A stretch of 64,000 bases of DNA, taken from NCBI RefSeq assembly GCF_041435115.1, contig NZ_CP108046.1, forward strand, positions 1,116,001 through 1,180,000, read 5' to 3'. The first letter of the stretch is position 1, and each line of letters opens with the position of its first letter. A program made the position numbers and the translations under genes. The notes below the pieces were generated by a model, which ran no database searches, had not been told where the DNA came from, and worked only from the letters and a program-made list of their open reading frames with translations. Origin of the DNA: Streptomyces sp. NBC_00289 (GTDB taxonomy: Bacteria; Actinomycetota; Actinomycetes; Streptomycetales; Streptomycetaceae). Below are positions 1 through 8,556 of the stretch, piece by piece.

Positions 1-81
1 TCGGAGGGTGCCGCTGATCACCACGAGTCTGATCCCCCCCGCGGCCTACGGGCCTACGGCTCAGGAGTGGCCTCACAGGTT

Positions 82-276
82 CTAGGAATTCATCGTCGCC
101 ACGACGTACAGGCACGCGACGACTGCGACCACACACATAACGGCCATGGCGATCAGTACGCAGCCGAGCACCCCTGTCGTGCCGGCAATCGCCGTCCACC
201 CGAACCGCGTTGCCCGGTCGGCCTGTTGGACCGCCTCGCGATACTCACTGTCGTCGTCCCAGCTGCGATCAGCCAC
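82..276 (-). CDS. small single-pass membrane protein, unknown function
   Basis: A 64-residue protein with an acidic, polar N-terminal third (MADRSWDDDSEYREA) followed by a strongly hydrophobic stretch of about 35 residues rich in Val, Ala and Cys (about residues 28-62), which predicts one or two closely packed membrane helices. The start is GTG with a G-rich sequence (GGGGGTGA) just upstream. It stands alone on the minus strand downstream of the lectin gene. I do not recognise a family; the composition is typical of small streptomycete membrane proteins. Confidence 0.5.
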   Translation of the reverse strand: MADRSWDDDSEYREAVQQADRATRFGWTAIAGTTGVLGCVLIAMAVMCVVAVVACLYVVATMNS

Positions 277-493
277 ACGATCACCCCCGGTTGGACTCTA
301 CAGCTCGGCCGTCTCACTCCAGACGCCGACGGCACTGGTCCCGTGGACACCGGTGACGCGACCGCCCGGACAGCTCCCAAGCGAAGTGGGGCCGACCGCC
401 ACTCTCGGGGAAGGCCTCGTGGGCCAAGGTCCAGGAGGACATCAGACGTTTCCGGACAGGTACCCCATGCCAACCCGGCAGGTGGCTGACATC

Positions 494-1063
494 TCAGTAC
501 GGCTGCAACGTCCAGTGCTGCAGGGGGCTGCCCGTCTCGTTCCAGATGCCGACCGGGTTGCCGTTGAGGCCACCACTGCTGGCGTAGGCGTCCATCGGCG
601 CGCTCCCGCCGCGCTGCACGTAGATCTTGTAGGCGTCACCGTGAGGGACCAGGGCAAGATCCTGCGACTCCGAGCGGTTGCAGTCCCACAGCTTGAACTG
701 CCAGCCGATGACGCCCTGGGACTCGGCCGGGTAGTCGAGGCAGCGATTACCCTCTGGCGTCTGACGCTGGTTCACGAGTGCGTAGGGATAGCTGGGGTTG
801 CCCGAGGCGACGAGCCGCCACTGCTCGGTGATGCCGTCGTTGCAGTTCCACAGTCCGACGGAGTTGCCGTTGCCACCACCGCCGGACCAGAAGGCGTCGA
901 GGCAGCGCCCGGTACCGCGATTGACGAGTCGGAACACATCAGCCAGCAAAGCCGAATCCGTCGAGCTGGAGCGAGCCGGCGCCGCCGTCGCTGAGGTGAG
1001 CGATCCGGTGACCAACGCTGCGGCGACGGCCAACACCGCCAGCGGACGGATGAAGACGCGCAT
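494..1063 (-). CDS. secreted ricin-type beta-trefoil lectin (RICIN domain) protein
   Basis: A 189-residue exported protein. Residues 1-28 form a Sec signal peptide (MRVFIRPLAVLAVAAALVTG, then an Ala-rich cleavage region ATAAPA). The rest is one ricin B-type beta-trefoil. Carbohydrate-binding subdomain signatures are visible: RGTGRCLDAF, GLWNCNDGITEQW, NRCLDYPAE, LWDCNRSESQDL and GIWNETGSPLQHW, i.e. repeated Q-x-W-like ends and Cys pairs. There is no catalytic domain, so it should act as a free sugar-binding protein outside the cell, whereas most streptomycete RICIN domains are attached to glycoside hydrolases. It is monocistronic; 292 bases separate it from the P450 gene. Confidence 0.82.
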   Translation of the reverse strand: MRVFIRPLAVLAVAAALVTGSLTSATAAPARSSSTDSALLADVFRLVNRGTGRCLDAFWSGGGGNGNSVGLWNCNDGITEQWRLVASGNPSYPYALVNQRQTPEGNRCLDYPAESQGVIGWQFKLWDCNRSESQDLALVPHGDAYKIYVQRGGSAPMDAYASSGGLNGNPVGIWNETGSPLQHWTLQPY

Positions 1064-1355
1064 GAAATTCCCCTAACCGAAGGCAAGTTTGACATGCCGT
1101 CTTGATCAGTGCGTCCGAGGCGAAGCGGACTCGGGTTCGGACGCGCCGTCAGCCGGCAATTCCGAAGCAGCCTCGTAAGGATGAGGGAGTGAGCGCGTCC
1201 AACGGTCCTGACATCTGTCAGGGGATCGCGAGCAGCCGACACGACTCCGGCCCTCCGGAAACCGCCTCACCATCAGATTTCGCGTCGTACGCCGAGGCGA
1301 GTTCGACGGCAGGGCCGGAACGGAGGAGACGACTCGTTTGTCTAGGGTGGAGACC

Positions 1356-2558
1356 ATGCCAACCACAACGCCCGGACACTCGCCGCTGGTTGATCCCGCC
1401 GAGCTGATCGCCGACCCCTATTCCGTGTACGCGCGACTTCGCGAGGCTGGGCCTGTCCACCGGATCACCGGGACGGACGGACTTCCGGCCTGGCTGGTCA
1501 CCCGCTACGACGACGTACGCCAGGCATTCGCCGATCCCCGACTCTCCCTGGACAAACGCAACGCGGCACCCGGTGGCTACCGAGGACTCGCGCTGCCGCC
1601 GGCACTGGACGCGAACCTCCTCAACATGGACCCGCCTGACCACACCCGCATCCGGCGCCTGGTCTCCAAGGCGTTCACACCGCGTCGTGTCGAACTCCTG
1701 CGGGAACCCATCAGGAAGACCGCCGACGCGCTGCTCGACGCCTTCGCGCCGCTCGGCCGCTGCGACCTCATCTCCTCGTACGCCGCGCCGCTACCGATCA
1801 CCGTGATCTGCGATCTGCTGGGCGTGCCGATGGACGGGCAGCAGGACTTCCGGTCCTGGACCGACGCCCTGGTGGCCCCCGACGCGGCCCGGCCCGAGAA
1901 GGCGAAGGAAGCCGTCCGGGCCATGCTCGCCTTCTTCACCGAGCTCCTCGCCGCCAAGCGGGCCGCCCCCACCGATGATCTGCTGTCTGCCCTGATCGCC
2001 GTACGCGACGACGCAGACCGGCTGACCGAGGACGAACTCATGTCCCTGGCCTTCCTGATTCTGTTCGCCGGGTACGAAAACACCGTCCACCTCATCGGCA
2101 ACGCCGCCCTGGCCCTGCTCAGCCATCCCGACCAGCTGGCCGAACTCCGCACCGACCCGGGCCGACTGGGCCCCGCCGTCGAAGAGCTGGCCCGCTACGA
2201 CGGTCCCGCACCCCTGGCCATCCGCCGCTTCCCCACCGAAGACGTCACCATCGGCGGTGTCAGCATTCCGGCTGGAGAAACCGTCCTGCTGTCCTTGGCC
2301 GCCGCCCACCGCGACCCCCGCCGCTTCTCCGAACCCGACCGTCTCGACATCGGCCGCGACGCCACCGCCCACCTCGCCCTCGGCCACGGCATCCACTACT
2401 GCCTCGGCGCACCCCTGGCCCGTATGGAGACCGAGATCGCCCTCGCCGCGCTCCTGGACCGCTTCCCTGGGCTGGCGCTCGACCTCCCACCGGACGGACC
2501 GCGGTGGCGGCCGTCCATGCGCGCCCACGGTCTGCTCAGTCTTCCCGTACGTTACTGA
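1356..2558 (+). CDS. cytochrome P450 (actinobacterial class I type)
   Basis: A heme-thiolate monooxygenase of 400 residues, the usual size for soluble bacterial P450s. The I-helix oxygen-activation motif is AGYENT, the K-helix ExxR lies in EELARYDGP, and the heme loop is LGHGIHYCLGAPLAR with the Cys ligand at about residue 349. The phenylalanine that normally opens the heme loop (FxxGxHxC) is Leu here. I start at ATG 1356, preceded by GGGTGGAG; an in-frame TTG at 1338 with GGAGGAG upstream would add six residues. No ferredoxin or ferredoxin reductase gene is adjacent, so redox partners must come from elsewhere. The substrate cannot be read from the sequence. Confidence 0.93.
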   Translation: MPTTTPGHSPLVDPAELIADPYSVYARLREAGPVHRITGTDGLPAWLVTRYDDVRQAFADPRLSLDKRNAAPGGYRGLALPPALDANLLNMDPPDHTRIRRLVSKAFTPRRVELLREPIRKTADALLDAFAPLGRCDLISSYAAPLPITVICDLLGVPMDGQQDFRSWTDALVAPDAARPEKAKEAVRAMLAFFTELLAAKRAAPTDDLLSALIAVRDDADRLTEDELMSLAFLILFAGYENTVHLIGNAALALLSHPDQLAELRTDPGRLGPAVEELARYDGPAPLAIRRFPTEDVTIGGVSIPAGETVLLSLAAAHRDPRRFSEPDRLDIGRDATAHLALGHGIHYCLGAPLARMETEIALAALLDRFPGLALDLPPDGPRWRPSMRAHGLLSLPVRY

Positions 2559-2840
2559 TCACCGCAGAACTGAATCGTGCGCTTGCCCGAATGTCTGATG
2601 CACCTCCGACGTACATGTCTGCCTTGCGGCCGTGCGGCGGAGGTGTTCCGCCCTACTGCGGCCAAGCGGTTCGAGGAGTTCGAGCGTGCCATCGGGTACG
2701 TGACTCCTCCCCGTCTTGAAGGACAGGCTGCGGTCCACCCGACCACGCCGAAACAGGCGTCGTGAGGTGCGTTGTCACGCAACGAGGCCTGTGGCTCGGG
2801 TCGCTCCCGAGGGAAGGGTGGCCAGGCCGCCCATAGCTGC

Positions 2841-3269
2841 TCAGTCGAGACAGAACTCGTTGCCCTCGATGTCCCGCATCACGATGCACGAATCGGTGCC
2901 GTCATAAAGGAGTTGGACGCGTACCGCGCCGAGCGCGACCAGTCGTACGCATTCGGCTTCGAGTGTGGCGAGGCGCTCTTCCCCCACGAGTCCGGTGCCG
3001 ACCCGCACATCGAGATGCAGCCGATTCTTGGCGACCTTGCCTTCGGGGACGCGCTGAAAGTACAGACGCGGGCCCACACCTGAGGGATCACTGCAGGCGA
3101 ACCATGAACCCTGATCCTCCGGAGACTGGGAGCGGTTGAAATCGTCCCAAGTGGCGAACCCCTTCGGCGGCGAGGGTACGACGTACCCCAACACCTCACA
3201 CCAGAAGCGAGCGACCCGCTCAGGATCTGCACAGTCGAAGGTGACTTGGAACTGCTTGACCGATGACAT
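2841..3269 (-). CDS. VOC-family (glyoxalase-like) protein
   Basis: A 142-residue single-subunit VOC protein. It opens with VTFDCADPERVARFWCEVLGY and ends with MRDIEGNEFCLD, the two halves of the beta-alpha-beta-beta-beta fold seen in the Glyoxalase_6-like group. I start at ATG 3269 (MSSVKQF) because the residues encoded upstream look non-coding. The family includes dioxygenases, glyoxalases and antibiotic-binding proteins; no substrate is implied. Three other VOC genes lie at 17067, 28551 and 35154, and all but the 17067 protein share the DPEGNEFC-type ending. Confidence 0.8.
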   Translation of the reverse strand: MSSVKQFQVTFDCADPERVARFWCEVLGYVVPSPPKGFATWDDFNRSQSPEDQGSWFACSDPSGVGPRLYFQRVPEGKVAKNRLHLDVRVGTGLVGEERLATLEAECVRLVALGAVRVQLLYDGTDSCIVMRDIEGNEFCLD

Positions 3270-3974
3270 CGGCGCACCATACCAGGGGGCTTCGTCGCTC
3301 AATTCCCCAGGTGGATCTGCTTGTTGTCGACTGGACGGCCCCCTGCTGGCCGTTGCCGTGTCGTGCGGTCGCAGGAGTGTGAACCGATGTCGACGCCTCC
3401 AAAGTGTTGCCTGCCGTTTCGGGCCGAACCACGGCCAAGGCCACGGCCCTCGCCGCGCTTCCCGACGAGGGCAGGCGCTGCCCAACCATGCGTACACCGC
3501 TACGGTCCTGGCGGGATTCGCTGTGCCGGCTGTCGCCTACGGCCTTGGAAGATCATTGCAGGGCCCAGGCGGCAACCCGTCCAGTGCTTTCGCGCGGATC
3601 CGGACCACACGAAGGCGCTGTACGGGTGCCGACCACCATGTCACCGGAGGAGACGGATACCGTGTCTGCCCTCCCTGCCGCGACCGAGCAGGCGGGCCAC
3701 TCTCCTGTGCGAGTTCGGTGCCGAAGGGATCGCGCGCCGCTCGCTGCTTGCCGCGCCTGAACGGTTGCCTTCCAGTGAACGCGCCTGACGTACCTGGTGA
3801 GATCGGCAGCGGGGAGGGCTGCGTCTGCCGACTCCGGGCGGGGGCCGGCGTGGCCTTTCACCGGAGAGTGTTCCCCTCGAAGCTCCGCTGACCAATCGCT
3901 GCCACGGGTCACCTTGGCCTGCGCCGAACTTCCCGGCAGCAACGATCTGGTGGGACCCCGGTCAGGGACGACGC
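3270..3974. other. about 700 bases without a convincing gene
   Basis: Several open frames cross this stretch on both strands, but their predicted proteins are rich in Arg, Cys, Pro and Ser without fold-like patterning and none starts behind a good ribosome-binding site. It may contain decayed sequence. I could not recognise any family in it. Confidence 0.4.
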
Positions 3975-5054
3975 CTACGGCGTGCCGGGGAGCCGGACGG
4001 TGACGAGGAGACCGCCTGCGGGGCGGGGGACGAGGTCGAGGATCCCGTCGTGGGCGCGGACGATGCTGTGCACGATGGCCAGGCCGAGGCCGACTCCGGC
4101 GTGTTCGTCGGTCCGTACGCGTTCCGTTGCGCGCTGGAAGGGTTCGGTGAGGGTTGGTACCAGTTCCGGTGCGAGTCGACGGCCCGTGTTCTCGACCCGC
4201 AGCACGCTCGTGTCGCCGTACGTCTCGGTGTGGACCGTCACGGTGCCGCCGGTGGGGAGATTGTGGACGATGGCGTTCTGGACGAGGTTCGTCACCATCC
4301 GCAGCAGGAGCTCCGCGGAGCCGCCGGCCCGGGCTGCCCCGCCGGTGACGTCGAGCGTGATCCGGCGTTGTTCGGCGAGGGGAAGCAGCGTTTCGGCGGC
4401 CTCTTCGGCAATGAGGGAGAGGTCGACGCTCTCCCGGGTGAAGTTTCCGCGGTCACCACGGCTGAGCAGCAGGAGTGCCTCGGTGAGGCCGATCGCCCGC
4501 GTATTGACGGCGTGCAGGCGTTCGATGAGTTCGCCCCGGTCCCGCGTGGGATCCTTACGGGCGACATCGAGGAGCGTCCGCGAGATCGCCAGCGGGGTGC
4601 GCAGTTCGTGCGAGGCGTTCGCGGCGAACCTCTGCTGCTCGGCGACGTGGGACTCGAGTTGGTCGAGCATCGAGTCGAACGCATCGGAGAGTTCACGGAA
4701 TTCGTCCTGCCGCCCCTTCATGTGGATCCGGTGGGACAGCGACCCGTTCCCCGCCGTCCGTGCCGCATCCGCGATCTGTGTGAGGGGCGCGAGCATCCGG
4801 CCGGCGAGGATCCATCCCCCCAGGAGGCCGAACAGGAGCAGGAAGAGCATCGCCACGGCCGCGGCGGGGACGAAGGTGTGGAGAAGGAGGTAGCGGTTGG
4901 GTGAGACCCCGAGAAGACCTTGGGAGTTGTCGGGTACGTAGCGCAGCAGGAACACCCAGACCACGCTCAGCAGGAGCGCGCCGGCGAGGGCGAGGAATCC
5001 GACATAGCTGAGGGTGAGTTTCAGTCGGGCGCTGAAGCCTGGGCGCCTACGCAT
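3975..5054 (-). CDS. two-component sensor histidine kinase
   Basis: A 359-residue membrane kinase. Two transmembrane helices (about residues 12-37 and 60-84) flank a short extracellular loop of about 22 residues. A HAMP linker follows (about 84-136), then the HisKA helix with the phosphoacceptor His149 in ASHELRTPL, the N box NLVQNAIVHN, and a catalytic domain ending with GVGLGLAIVHSIV. The usual D-x-G of the G1 box reads ENTG, a variant common in this CutS-like actinobacterial group. It overlaps the upstream response regulator gene by 8 bases, so the two are co-translated. The tiny sensor loop suggests detection of a membrane or envelope cue. Confidence 0.92.
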   Translation of the reverse strand: MRRRPGFSARLKLTLSYVGFLALAGALLLSVVWVFLLRYVPDNSQGLLGVSPNRYLLLHTFVPAAAVAMLFLLLFGLLGGWILAGRMLAPLTQIADAARTAGNGSLSHRIHMKGRQDEFRELSDAFDSMLDQLESHVAEQQRFAANASHELRTPLAISRTLLDVARKDPTRDRGELIERLHAVNTRAIGLTEALLLLSRGDRGNFTRESVDLSLIAEEAAETLLPLAEQRRITLDVTGGAARAGGSAELLLRMVTNLVQNAIVHNLPTGGTVTVHTETYGDTSVLRVENTGRRLAPELVPTLTEPFQRATERVRTDEHAGVGLGLAIVHSIVRAHDGILDLVPRPAGGLLVTVRLPGTP

Positions 5055-5763
5055 GCGTACTGCCGGGATCGGTGGTGTCCTTGCCGTGGGCGATGGCGCC
5101 CATACCGGTGTCGATCCGGTAGCCGACGCCGGACACCGTGGCGATGACCCATGGTTCGCCGAGCCGTTTGCGCAGCGCGGAGACGGTGATGCGCACGGCG
5201 TTGGTGAGGGGGTCGGCGTTCTCGTCCCAGGCCCGCTCCAGCAGTTCTTCGGCGCTGACGACCCCGCCCTCGGAGGCGACGAGAACCTCCAGCACGGCGA
5301 ACTGTTTGCGGGTGAGGGCGACGTAGCGTCCGTCTCGGAAGACCTCGCGGCGGAAGGGGTCGAGCCTCAGGCCCGCGATCTCGCGGACCGGAGGCCGCGC
5401 ATACGCGCGTCTGCGGTCGAGCGCCCTCAGCCGCAGGACCAGCTCCCGCAGCTCGAACGGTTTGGTGAGGTAGTCGTCGGCGCCGAGCCCGAACCCGGAA
5501 GCCTTGTCGTCGATCCGGTCGGCTGCGGTGAGCATGAGGATCGGGATGCCGCTGCCGGAGGCGACGATGTGCCGGGCGACCTCGTCGCCGGAGGGGCCGG
5601 GGATGTCGCGGTCGAGGACCGCGAGGTCGTAGGAGTTGACGCCGAGCAGTTCCAGGGCAGAGTCGCCGTCGCCGGCGATGTCGGCGGCGATCGCCTCCAG
5701 CCGCAGACCGTCACGGACGGCCTCGGCCAGGTAGGGCTCGTCCTCCACGATCAGTACGCGCAT
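5047..5763 (-). CDS. OmpR/PhoB-family response regulator
   Basis: A 238-residue regulator with an N-terminal receiver (acidic pocket EDE at residues 7-9, phosphoacceptor Asp51 in VLDRDIPG, conserved Lys in YLTKPFEL) and a C-terminal winged-helix DNA-binding domain (about 130-225, ending VSALRKRLGEPWVIATVSGVGYR in two overlapping halves of the winged helix). It is the first gene of the pair with the histidine kinase. An IS630-type element ends 12 bases upstream of its ATG, leaving only the ribosome-binding site (GGGGAC) of the native leader. Confidence 0.94.
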   Translation of the reverse strand: MRVLIVEDEPYLAEAVRDGLRLEAIAADIAGDGDSALELLGVNSYDLAVLDRDIPGPSGDEVARHIVASGSGIPILMLTAADRIDDKASGFGLGADDYLTKPFELRELVLRLRALDRRRAYARPPVREIAGLRLDPFRREVFRDGRYVALTRKQFAVLEVLVASEGGVVSAEELLERAWDENADPLTNAVRITVSALRKRLGEPWVIATVSGVGYRIDTGMGAIAHGKDTTDPGSTHA

Positions 5764-5775
5764 GTCCCCAGCCTA

Positions 5776-5808
5776 AGTGGTCTGAGTCGTAAGTCCTTCG
5801 GGGGTTGA
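5776..5808 (+). repeat. left terminal inverted repeat of the IS630-type element
   Basis: Starts AGTGGTCTGAGTCGTAAG and ends GGGGGTTGA; it is the exact reverse complement of 7418-7450. Confidence 0.95.
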
Positions 5809-5836
5809 CTTCGGAGCTGGTTGTGGGTGTGCGCGG

Positions 5837-6172
5837 TCAGGTGTCGAGGGCGGTGAGGTGGAGGTGGCAGGCGGTGTCGAGGGCGTCCTCGGGGGTGCCG
5901 CTTGCGCTGCCGGTGGGCAGGAGGGCGTCCTGGTAGCGGTCGCTGGCCGGGTCGTGCGGGGCGAAGCCCCAGCGGCTCGCGGTGCCGTGGTAGCGCAGGC
6001 GCATCAGCTTGATGCACTCGCCGTCGGCCAGTTCGCCTTCCACGTAGGCGAACTGGCCCCGGTGGCGGACGTGGAGGCCGGCCAGCTGCGGCCAGGCGGC
6101 CTGGGCGCGCATATTCAGGTACAGCTCAAGCTGGAGCCGGGTATGTTCCGAGGGCGTTGGCACAGCGGACAT
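5837..6172 (-). CDS. IS passenger protein, unknown function
   Basis: A 111-residue protein inside the insertion sequence, transcribed away from the transposase and toward the response regulator. It starts MSAVPTPSEHTRLQLELYLN and contains aromatic and charged clusters (AAWPQLAGLHVRHRGQFAYV, RLRYHGTASRWGFAPHDP) that look like a real soluble protein rather than a shadow frame. I know of similar small genes beside IS630-type transposases in Streptomyces but not of an assigned function. Its start codon lies within the left arm of an 11-base inverted repeat, so its expression may be tied to that structure. It is not needed for the DDE chemistry. Confidence 0.6.
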   Translation of the reverse strand: MSAVPTPSEHTRLQLELYLNMRAQAAWPQLAGLHVRHRGQFAYVEGELADGECIKLMRLRYHGTASRWGFAPHDPASDRYQDALLPTGSASGTPEDALDTACHLHLTALDT

Positions 6173-6209
6173 CCTGCCGCAGGGCCGGGGACCGGGATGC
6201 GGCAGGATG
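6170..6209. promoter_or_regulatory. 11-bp inverted repeat in the divergent control region of the IS
   Basis: CATCCTGCCGC at 6170-6180 is repeated perfectly in inverse at 6199-6209 with an 18-base spacer. The left arm includes the start codon of the minus-strand passenger gene, and the transposase start follows 32 bases after the right arm. It could be an operator or an RNA hairpin limiting transposase or passenger expression. Confidence 0.55.
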
Positions 6210-6241
6210 CGGCCTGTCCTGATCCACTTCTCGTGATCGGC

Positions 6242-7417
6242 ATGTCTGCCTTGCCCGTTGCCTCCGCCTGCCCGATCACTCTGACCGCCTCCGAGCGCAA
6301 GCGGCTCAAGACCATGGCCTACGGTCACAAAACCGAGCACCGGCACCGCCAGCGCGCCCAGGTCGTCCTGCACGCGGCCCGGAACCGCTCCAACGCCCGC
6401 ATCGCCCGGGAGACCAGGCTGCACCTGGACACCGTCCGCACCTGGCGCGGCCGATTTGCCGGGCACCGGCTGCCCGCCCTGTCCGACCGCAAGCGCTCCG
6501 GCCGTCCGGCCTCCTTCACGCCGCTGCAGGCCGCCCAGGTCAAGGCCCTGGCCTGTCAGCTGCCCGCCGAGAGCGGGATGCCGCTGTCGCGCTGGTCGGC
6601 CCCGGAGCTGGCCCGCGAGGTCGTCGCCCGCGCCATCGCCGGCGCGATCTCCGCCTCCACCGTGCGGCGTTGGCTCAAGCAGGACGCGCTCAAGCCCTGG
6701 CAGTACCAGTCCTGGATCTTCATCACCGACCCCGCCTTCCGCTCCAGGGCCGAGCGCGTGCTCGACCTCTATGCCCGCATCTGGAACGGCGAAGCGCTCG
6801 GCGCGGACGAGTACGTGATCAGTGCGGATGAGAAGACCTCCGTCCAGGCCCGCTGCCGCTGCCACCCCACCCTGGCCCCTGGGCAGGCCAGGGCGATGCG
6901 GGTGAACCACACCTACGGACGCGGTGGAGCGCTGGCCTACCTGGCCGCCTACGACGTCCACCACGCGAAGATCTTCGGCCGCTGCGAGCCGAGAACCGGC
7001 ATCGCCCCGTTCATGGCCCTGGTCGACCAGGTCATGACCCAAGAGCCCTACGCCAGCGCGAAACGCGTGTTCTGGGTCGTGGACAACGGCTCCTCCCACC
7101 GCGGCAAGAAGGCCGCCGGCCGGCTCACCGCCGCCCACCCGAACGCGGTCCTCGTCCACACCCCGGTCCACGCCTCCTGGTTAAACCAGGTGGAGATCTA
7201 CTTCTCCGTCGTGCAGCGCAAGGTCGTCTCGCCCAACGACTTCACCGACCTCAACGAGGTCGAGAACCGGCTCCGAGCCTTCGAAGACCGCTACAACGCC
7301 ACGGCACAGCCGTTCCAATGGAGGTGCACCACCTCCGACCTGGACGATCTGCTGGCCAGGCTCGACCGGCACACCGCCGATCACCCAGAAGAATCCTCCG
7401 CGACGCCGGAAACATGA
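6242..7417 (+). CDS. IS630-family transposase
   Basis: A 391-residue DDE transposase. An N-terminal helix-turn-helix region (about residues 15-110) contains RNSNARIARETRL-like and TVRTWRGRF segments, followed by a second DNA-binding part ending TVRRWLKQDALKPW. The catalytic core shows the first Asp in VISADEKTS, the second Asp in VFWVVDNGSSHRG and the Glu in WLNQVEIYFSVVQRK, all intact. I start at ATG 6242 (MSALPVAS); an in-frame GTG at 6233 is possible, and longer upstream readings run over the passenger gene. The stop lies at the inner edge of the right inverted repeat. Confidence 0.93.
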   Translation: MSALPVASACPITLTASERKRLKTMAYGHKTEHRHRQRAQVVLHAARNRSNARIARETRLHLDTVRTWRGRFAGHRLPALSDRKRSGRPASFTPLQAAQVKALACQLPAESGMPLSRWSAPELAREVVARAIAGAISASTVRRWLKQDALKPWQYQSWIFITDPAFRSRAERVLDLYARIWNGEALGADEYVISADEKTSVQARCRCHPTLAPGQARAMRVNHTYGRGGALAYLAAYDVHHAKIFGRCEPRTGIAPFMALVDQVMTQEPYASAKRVFWVVDNGSSHRGKKAAGRLTAAHPNAVLVHTPVHASWLNQVEIYFSVVQRKVVSPNDFTDLNEVENRLRAFEDRYNATAQPFQWRCTTSDLDDLLARLDRHTADHPEESSATPET

Positions 7418-7450
7418 TCAACCCCCGAAGGACTTACGACTCAGACCACT
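7418..7450 (-). repeat. right terminal inverted repeat of the IS630-type element
   Basis: Exact inverse copy of 5776-5808. It begins directly after the transposase stop codon. Confidence 0.95.
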
Positions 7451-7507
7451 AAGCAGGGCACCATATCGCCGACGTATGCAAAGACGTGTGCACACCGGAC
7501 ACGCGAC

Positions 7508-8212
7508 TCACCCTGCCCGCGCCGGCGCCGGGCGAGGCTGGTCCGACGGCACTTCGGCCGTCGTACGCCGCCAGGGGCGCGACGCCAGCGCGGCCAGCAC
7601 GGCGCCGGCGGCGTTGACCAGTACGTCGTCCACGGAGGACACCCGGTCCAGCCGCAGGACGTACTGTGCGGTTTCGACCAGGACCGAGCAGCCCGCCCCA
7701 AGGGCCAGGATCCGCGGCACGGACGCCAGCGCCGAGAACCGCATCGGTGCGAAGAATCCCAGGGCCGCGAAGACCAGCAGGTTACCGACGATTCCGGGCG
7801 GCCCCATCGTGACCAGGTCCCGCAGCGGTACCAGGCTCACCCGGGCGGGCACGGTGCCGGCCCCGGCACCCGGCATCATGGTCATCCACACGAACGGCAC
7901 CGTTCCGTGGACCATCCCCACCTCGGCCAGCGACATCCGCCACGCCGATGTGTCGCCGGCGGCACGCCGACAGCGCGCCAGAACCCACGCCACCAGCACC
8001 GCCACCGGCAGCGCGACCAATGTCATGAGCACCACTCCGTTGAACGTGTCGTAGCAGCCGTGCCACCGCCCGGCCATGCACATCGGAGCGGACATCATGA
8101 ACGGCCGCCGTACGACGAGCACGGCGCTCGCCATGCCGAGGATCACCAGGCTGAGAAGCAGGATCCCGCGCGTGCGGCGGGGCGGTGCTGACATGGATGC
8201 GTCGTGGCTCAT
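7508..8212 (-). CDS. VanZ-like membrane protein
   Basis: A 234-residue integral membrane protein with about five hydrophobic segments. The C-terminal block LVETAQYVLRLDRVSSVDDV followed by LVNAAGAVLAAL matches the VanZ-like signature (E-x-x-Q ... D-x-x-D-x-x-x-N-x-x-G). VanZ confers low-level teicoplanin resistance in enterococci; actinobacterial homologues have no settled role but are cell-envelope proteins. Start ATG 8212 follows GAGGGC. Before the IS630 insertion, this gene lay only about 58 bases upstream of the response regulator on the same strand, so the three genes may have formed one envelope-sensing operon. Confidence 0.8.
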   Translation of the reverse strand: MSHDASMSAPPRRTRGILLLSLVILGMASAVLVVRRPFMMSAPMCMAGRWHGCYDTFNGVVLMTLVALPVAVLVAWVLARCRRAAGDTSAWRMSLAEVGMVHGTVPFVWMTMMPGAGAGTVPARVSLVPLRDLVTMGPPGIVGNLLVFAALGFFAPMRFSALASVPRILALGAGCSVLVETAQYVLRLDRVSSVDDVLVNAAGAVLAALASRPWRRTTAEVPSDQPRPAPARAG

Positions 8213-8556
8213 GCCCTCATTGGAGACGGAGGGCCGTTGCGGCGGCGTATGCGATTTTCAATACGCCCGCCATACCCGAAGTCCCTGCCATCAAGGAACT
8301 GGCGCAAGCCGACGGCGAGATGGTCCCACCGCTTAACAGACCGCGGCATCGCCGACCTACCCGGCACATGAGCGTGCCGACAACACCCGTAGATCATTTA
8401 CGGCACGTCGCTCACTTCTGGAGAACGTGAGCCGGCTCCGTACCTGGAAAATGCGCGAACGGGAGGGTCCGCATGGCGCGTTGACCGCACTAGTGGACCT
8501 GATGGGGGCTGCTGTCGGGTTCGGCTCACGTGCGACCTCTCGCCCGTCCCGCTCCT
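8213..8556. other. intergenic region without a recognised gene
   Basis: Apart from the inverted repeat at 8244-8267, I see no convincing coding sequence on either strand. Short frames lack start signals and protein-like composition. Confidence 0.4.
8244..8267. promoter_or_regulatory. inverted repeat upstream of the VanZ-like gene
   Basis: GGCGTAT at 8244-8250 and ATACGCC at 8261-8267 with a 10-base AT-rich spacer (GCGATTTTCA), 32 bases upstream of the VanZ-like start codon. This is a plausible operator or promoter element. Confidence 0.4.

Larger units (their letters stand above)
5776..7450 (+). mobile_element. IS630-family insertion sequence, intact
   Basis: About 1.67 kb bounded by perfect 33-base terminal inverted repeats (5776-5808 and 7418-7450). 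It carries a full-length transposase on the plus strand and a divergent small gene on the minus strand. The flanks read gccTAA before and TAAgcag after if the repeats are taken as 32 bp (5777-7449), consistent with the TA target duplication typical of the IS630/Tc1 superfamily. Removing the element restores a continuous sequence gccTAAgcag between the VanZ-like gene and the response regulator. Perfect ends and open frames suggest recent, possibly active, transposition. Confidence 0.92.

Noticed and set aside
3136..3891. A 251-residue plus-strand protein
   Set aside because: Its first 45 residues are antisense to the VOC gene and the rest is Cys/Arg/Pro-rich with no ribosome-binding site or family resemblance.
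5858..6241. N-terminal extension of the transposase from 5858
   Set aside because: It would overlap the divergent passenger gene and adds Gly/Val/Ala-rich text unlike IS630 transposases, which begin near MSALPVAS.
5837..7171. Full minus-strand frame of 444 codons across the IS
   Set aside because: Only the last 111 residues look protein-like and start at a good ATG (6172). The rest is antisense to the transposase.
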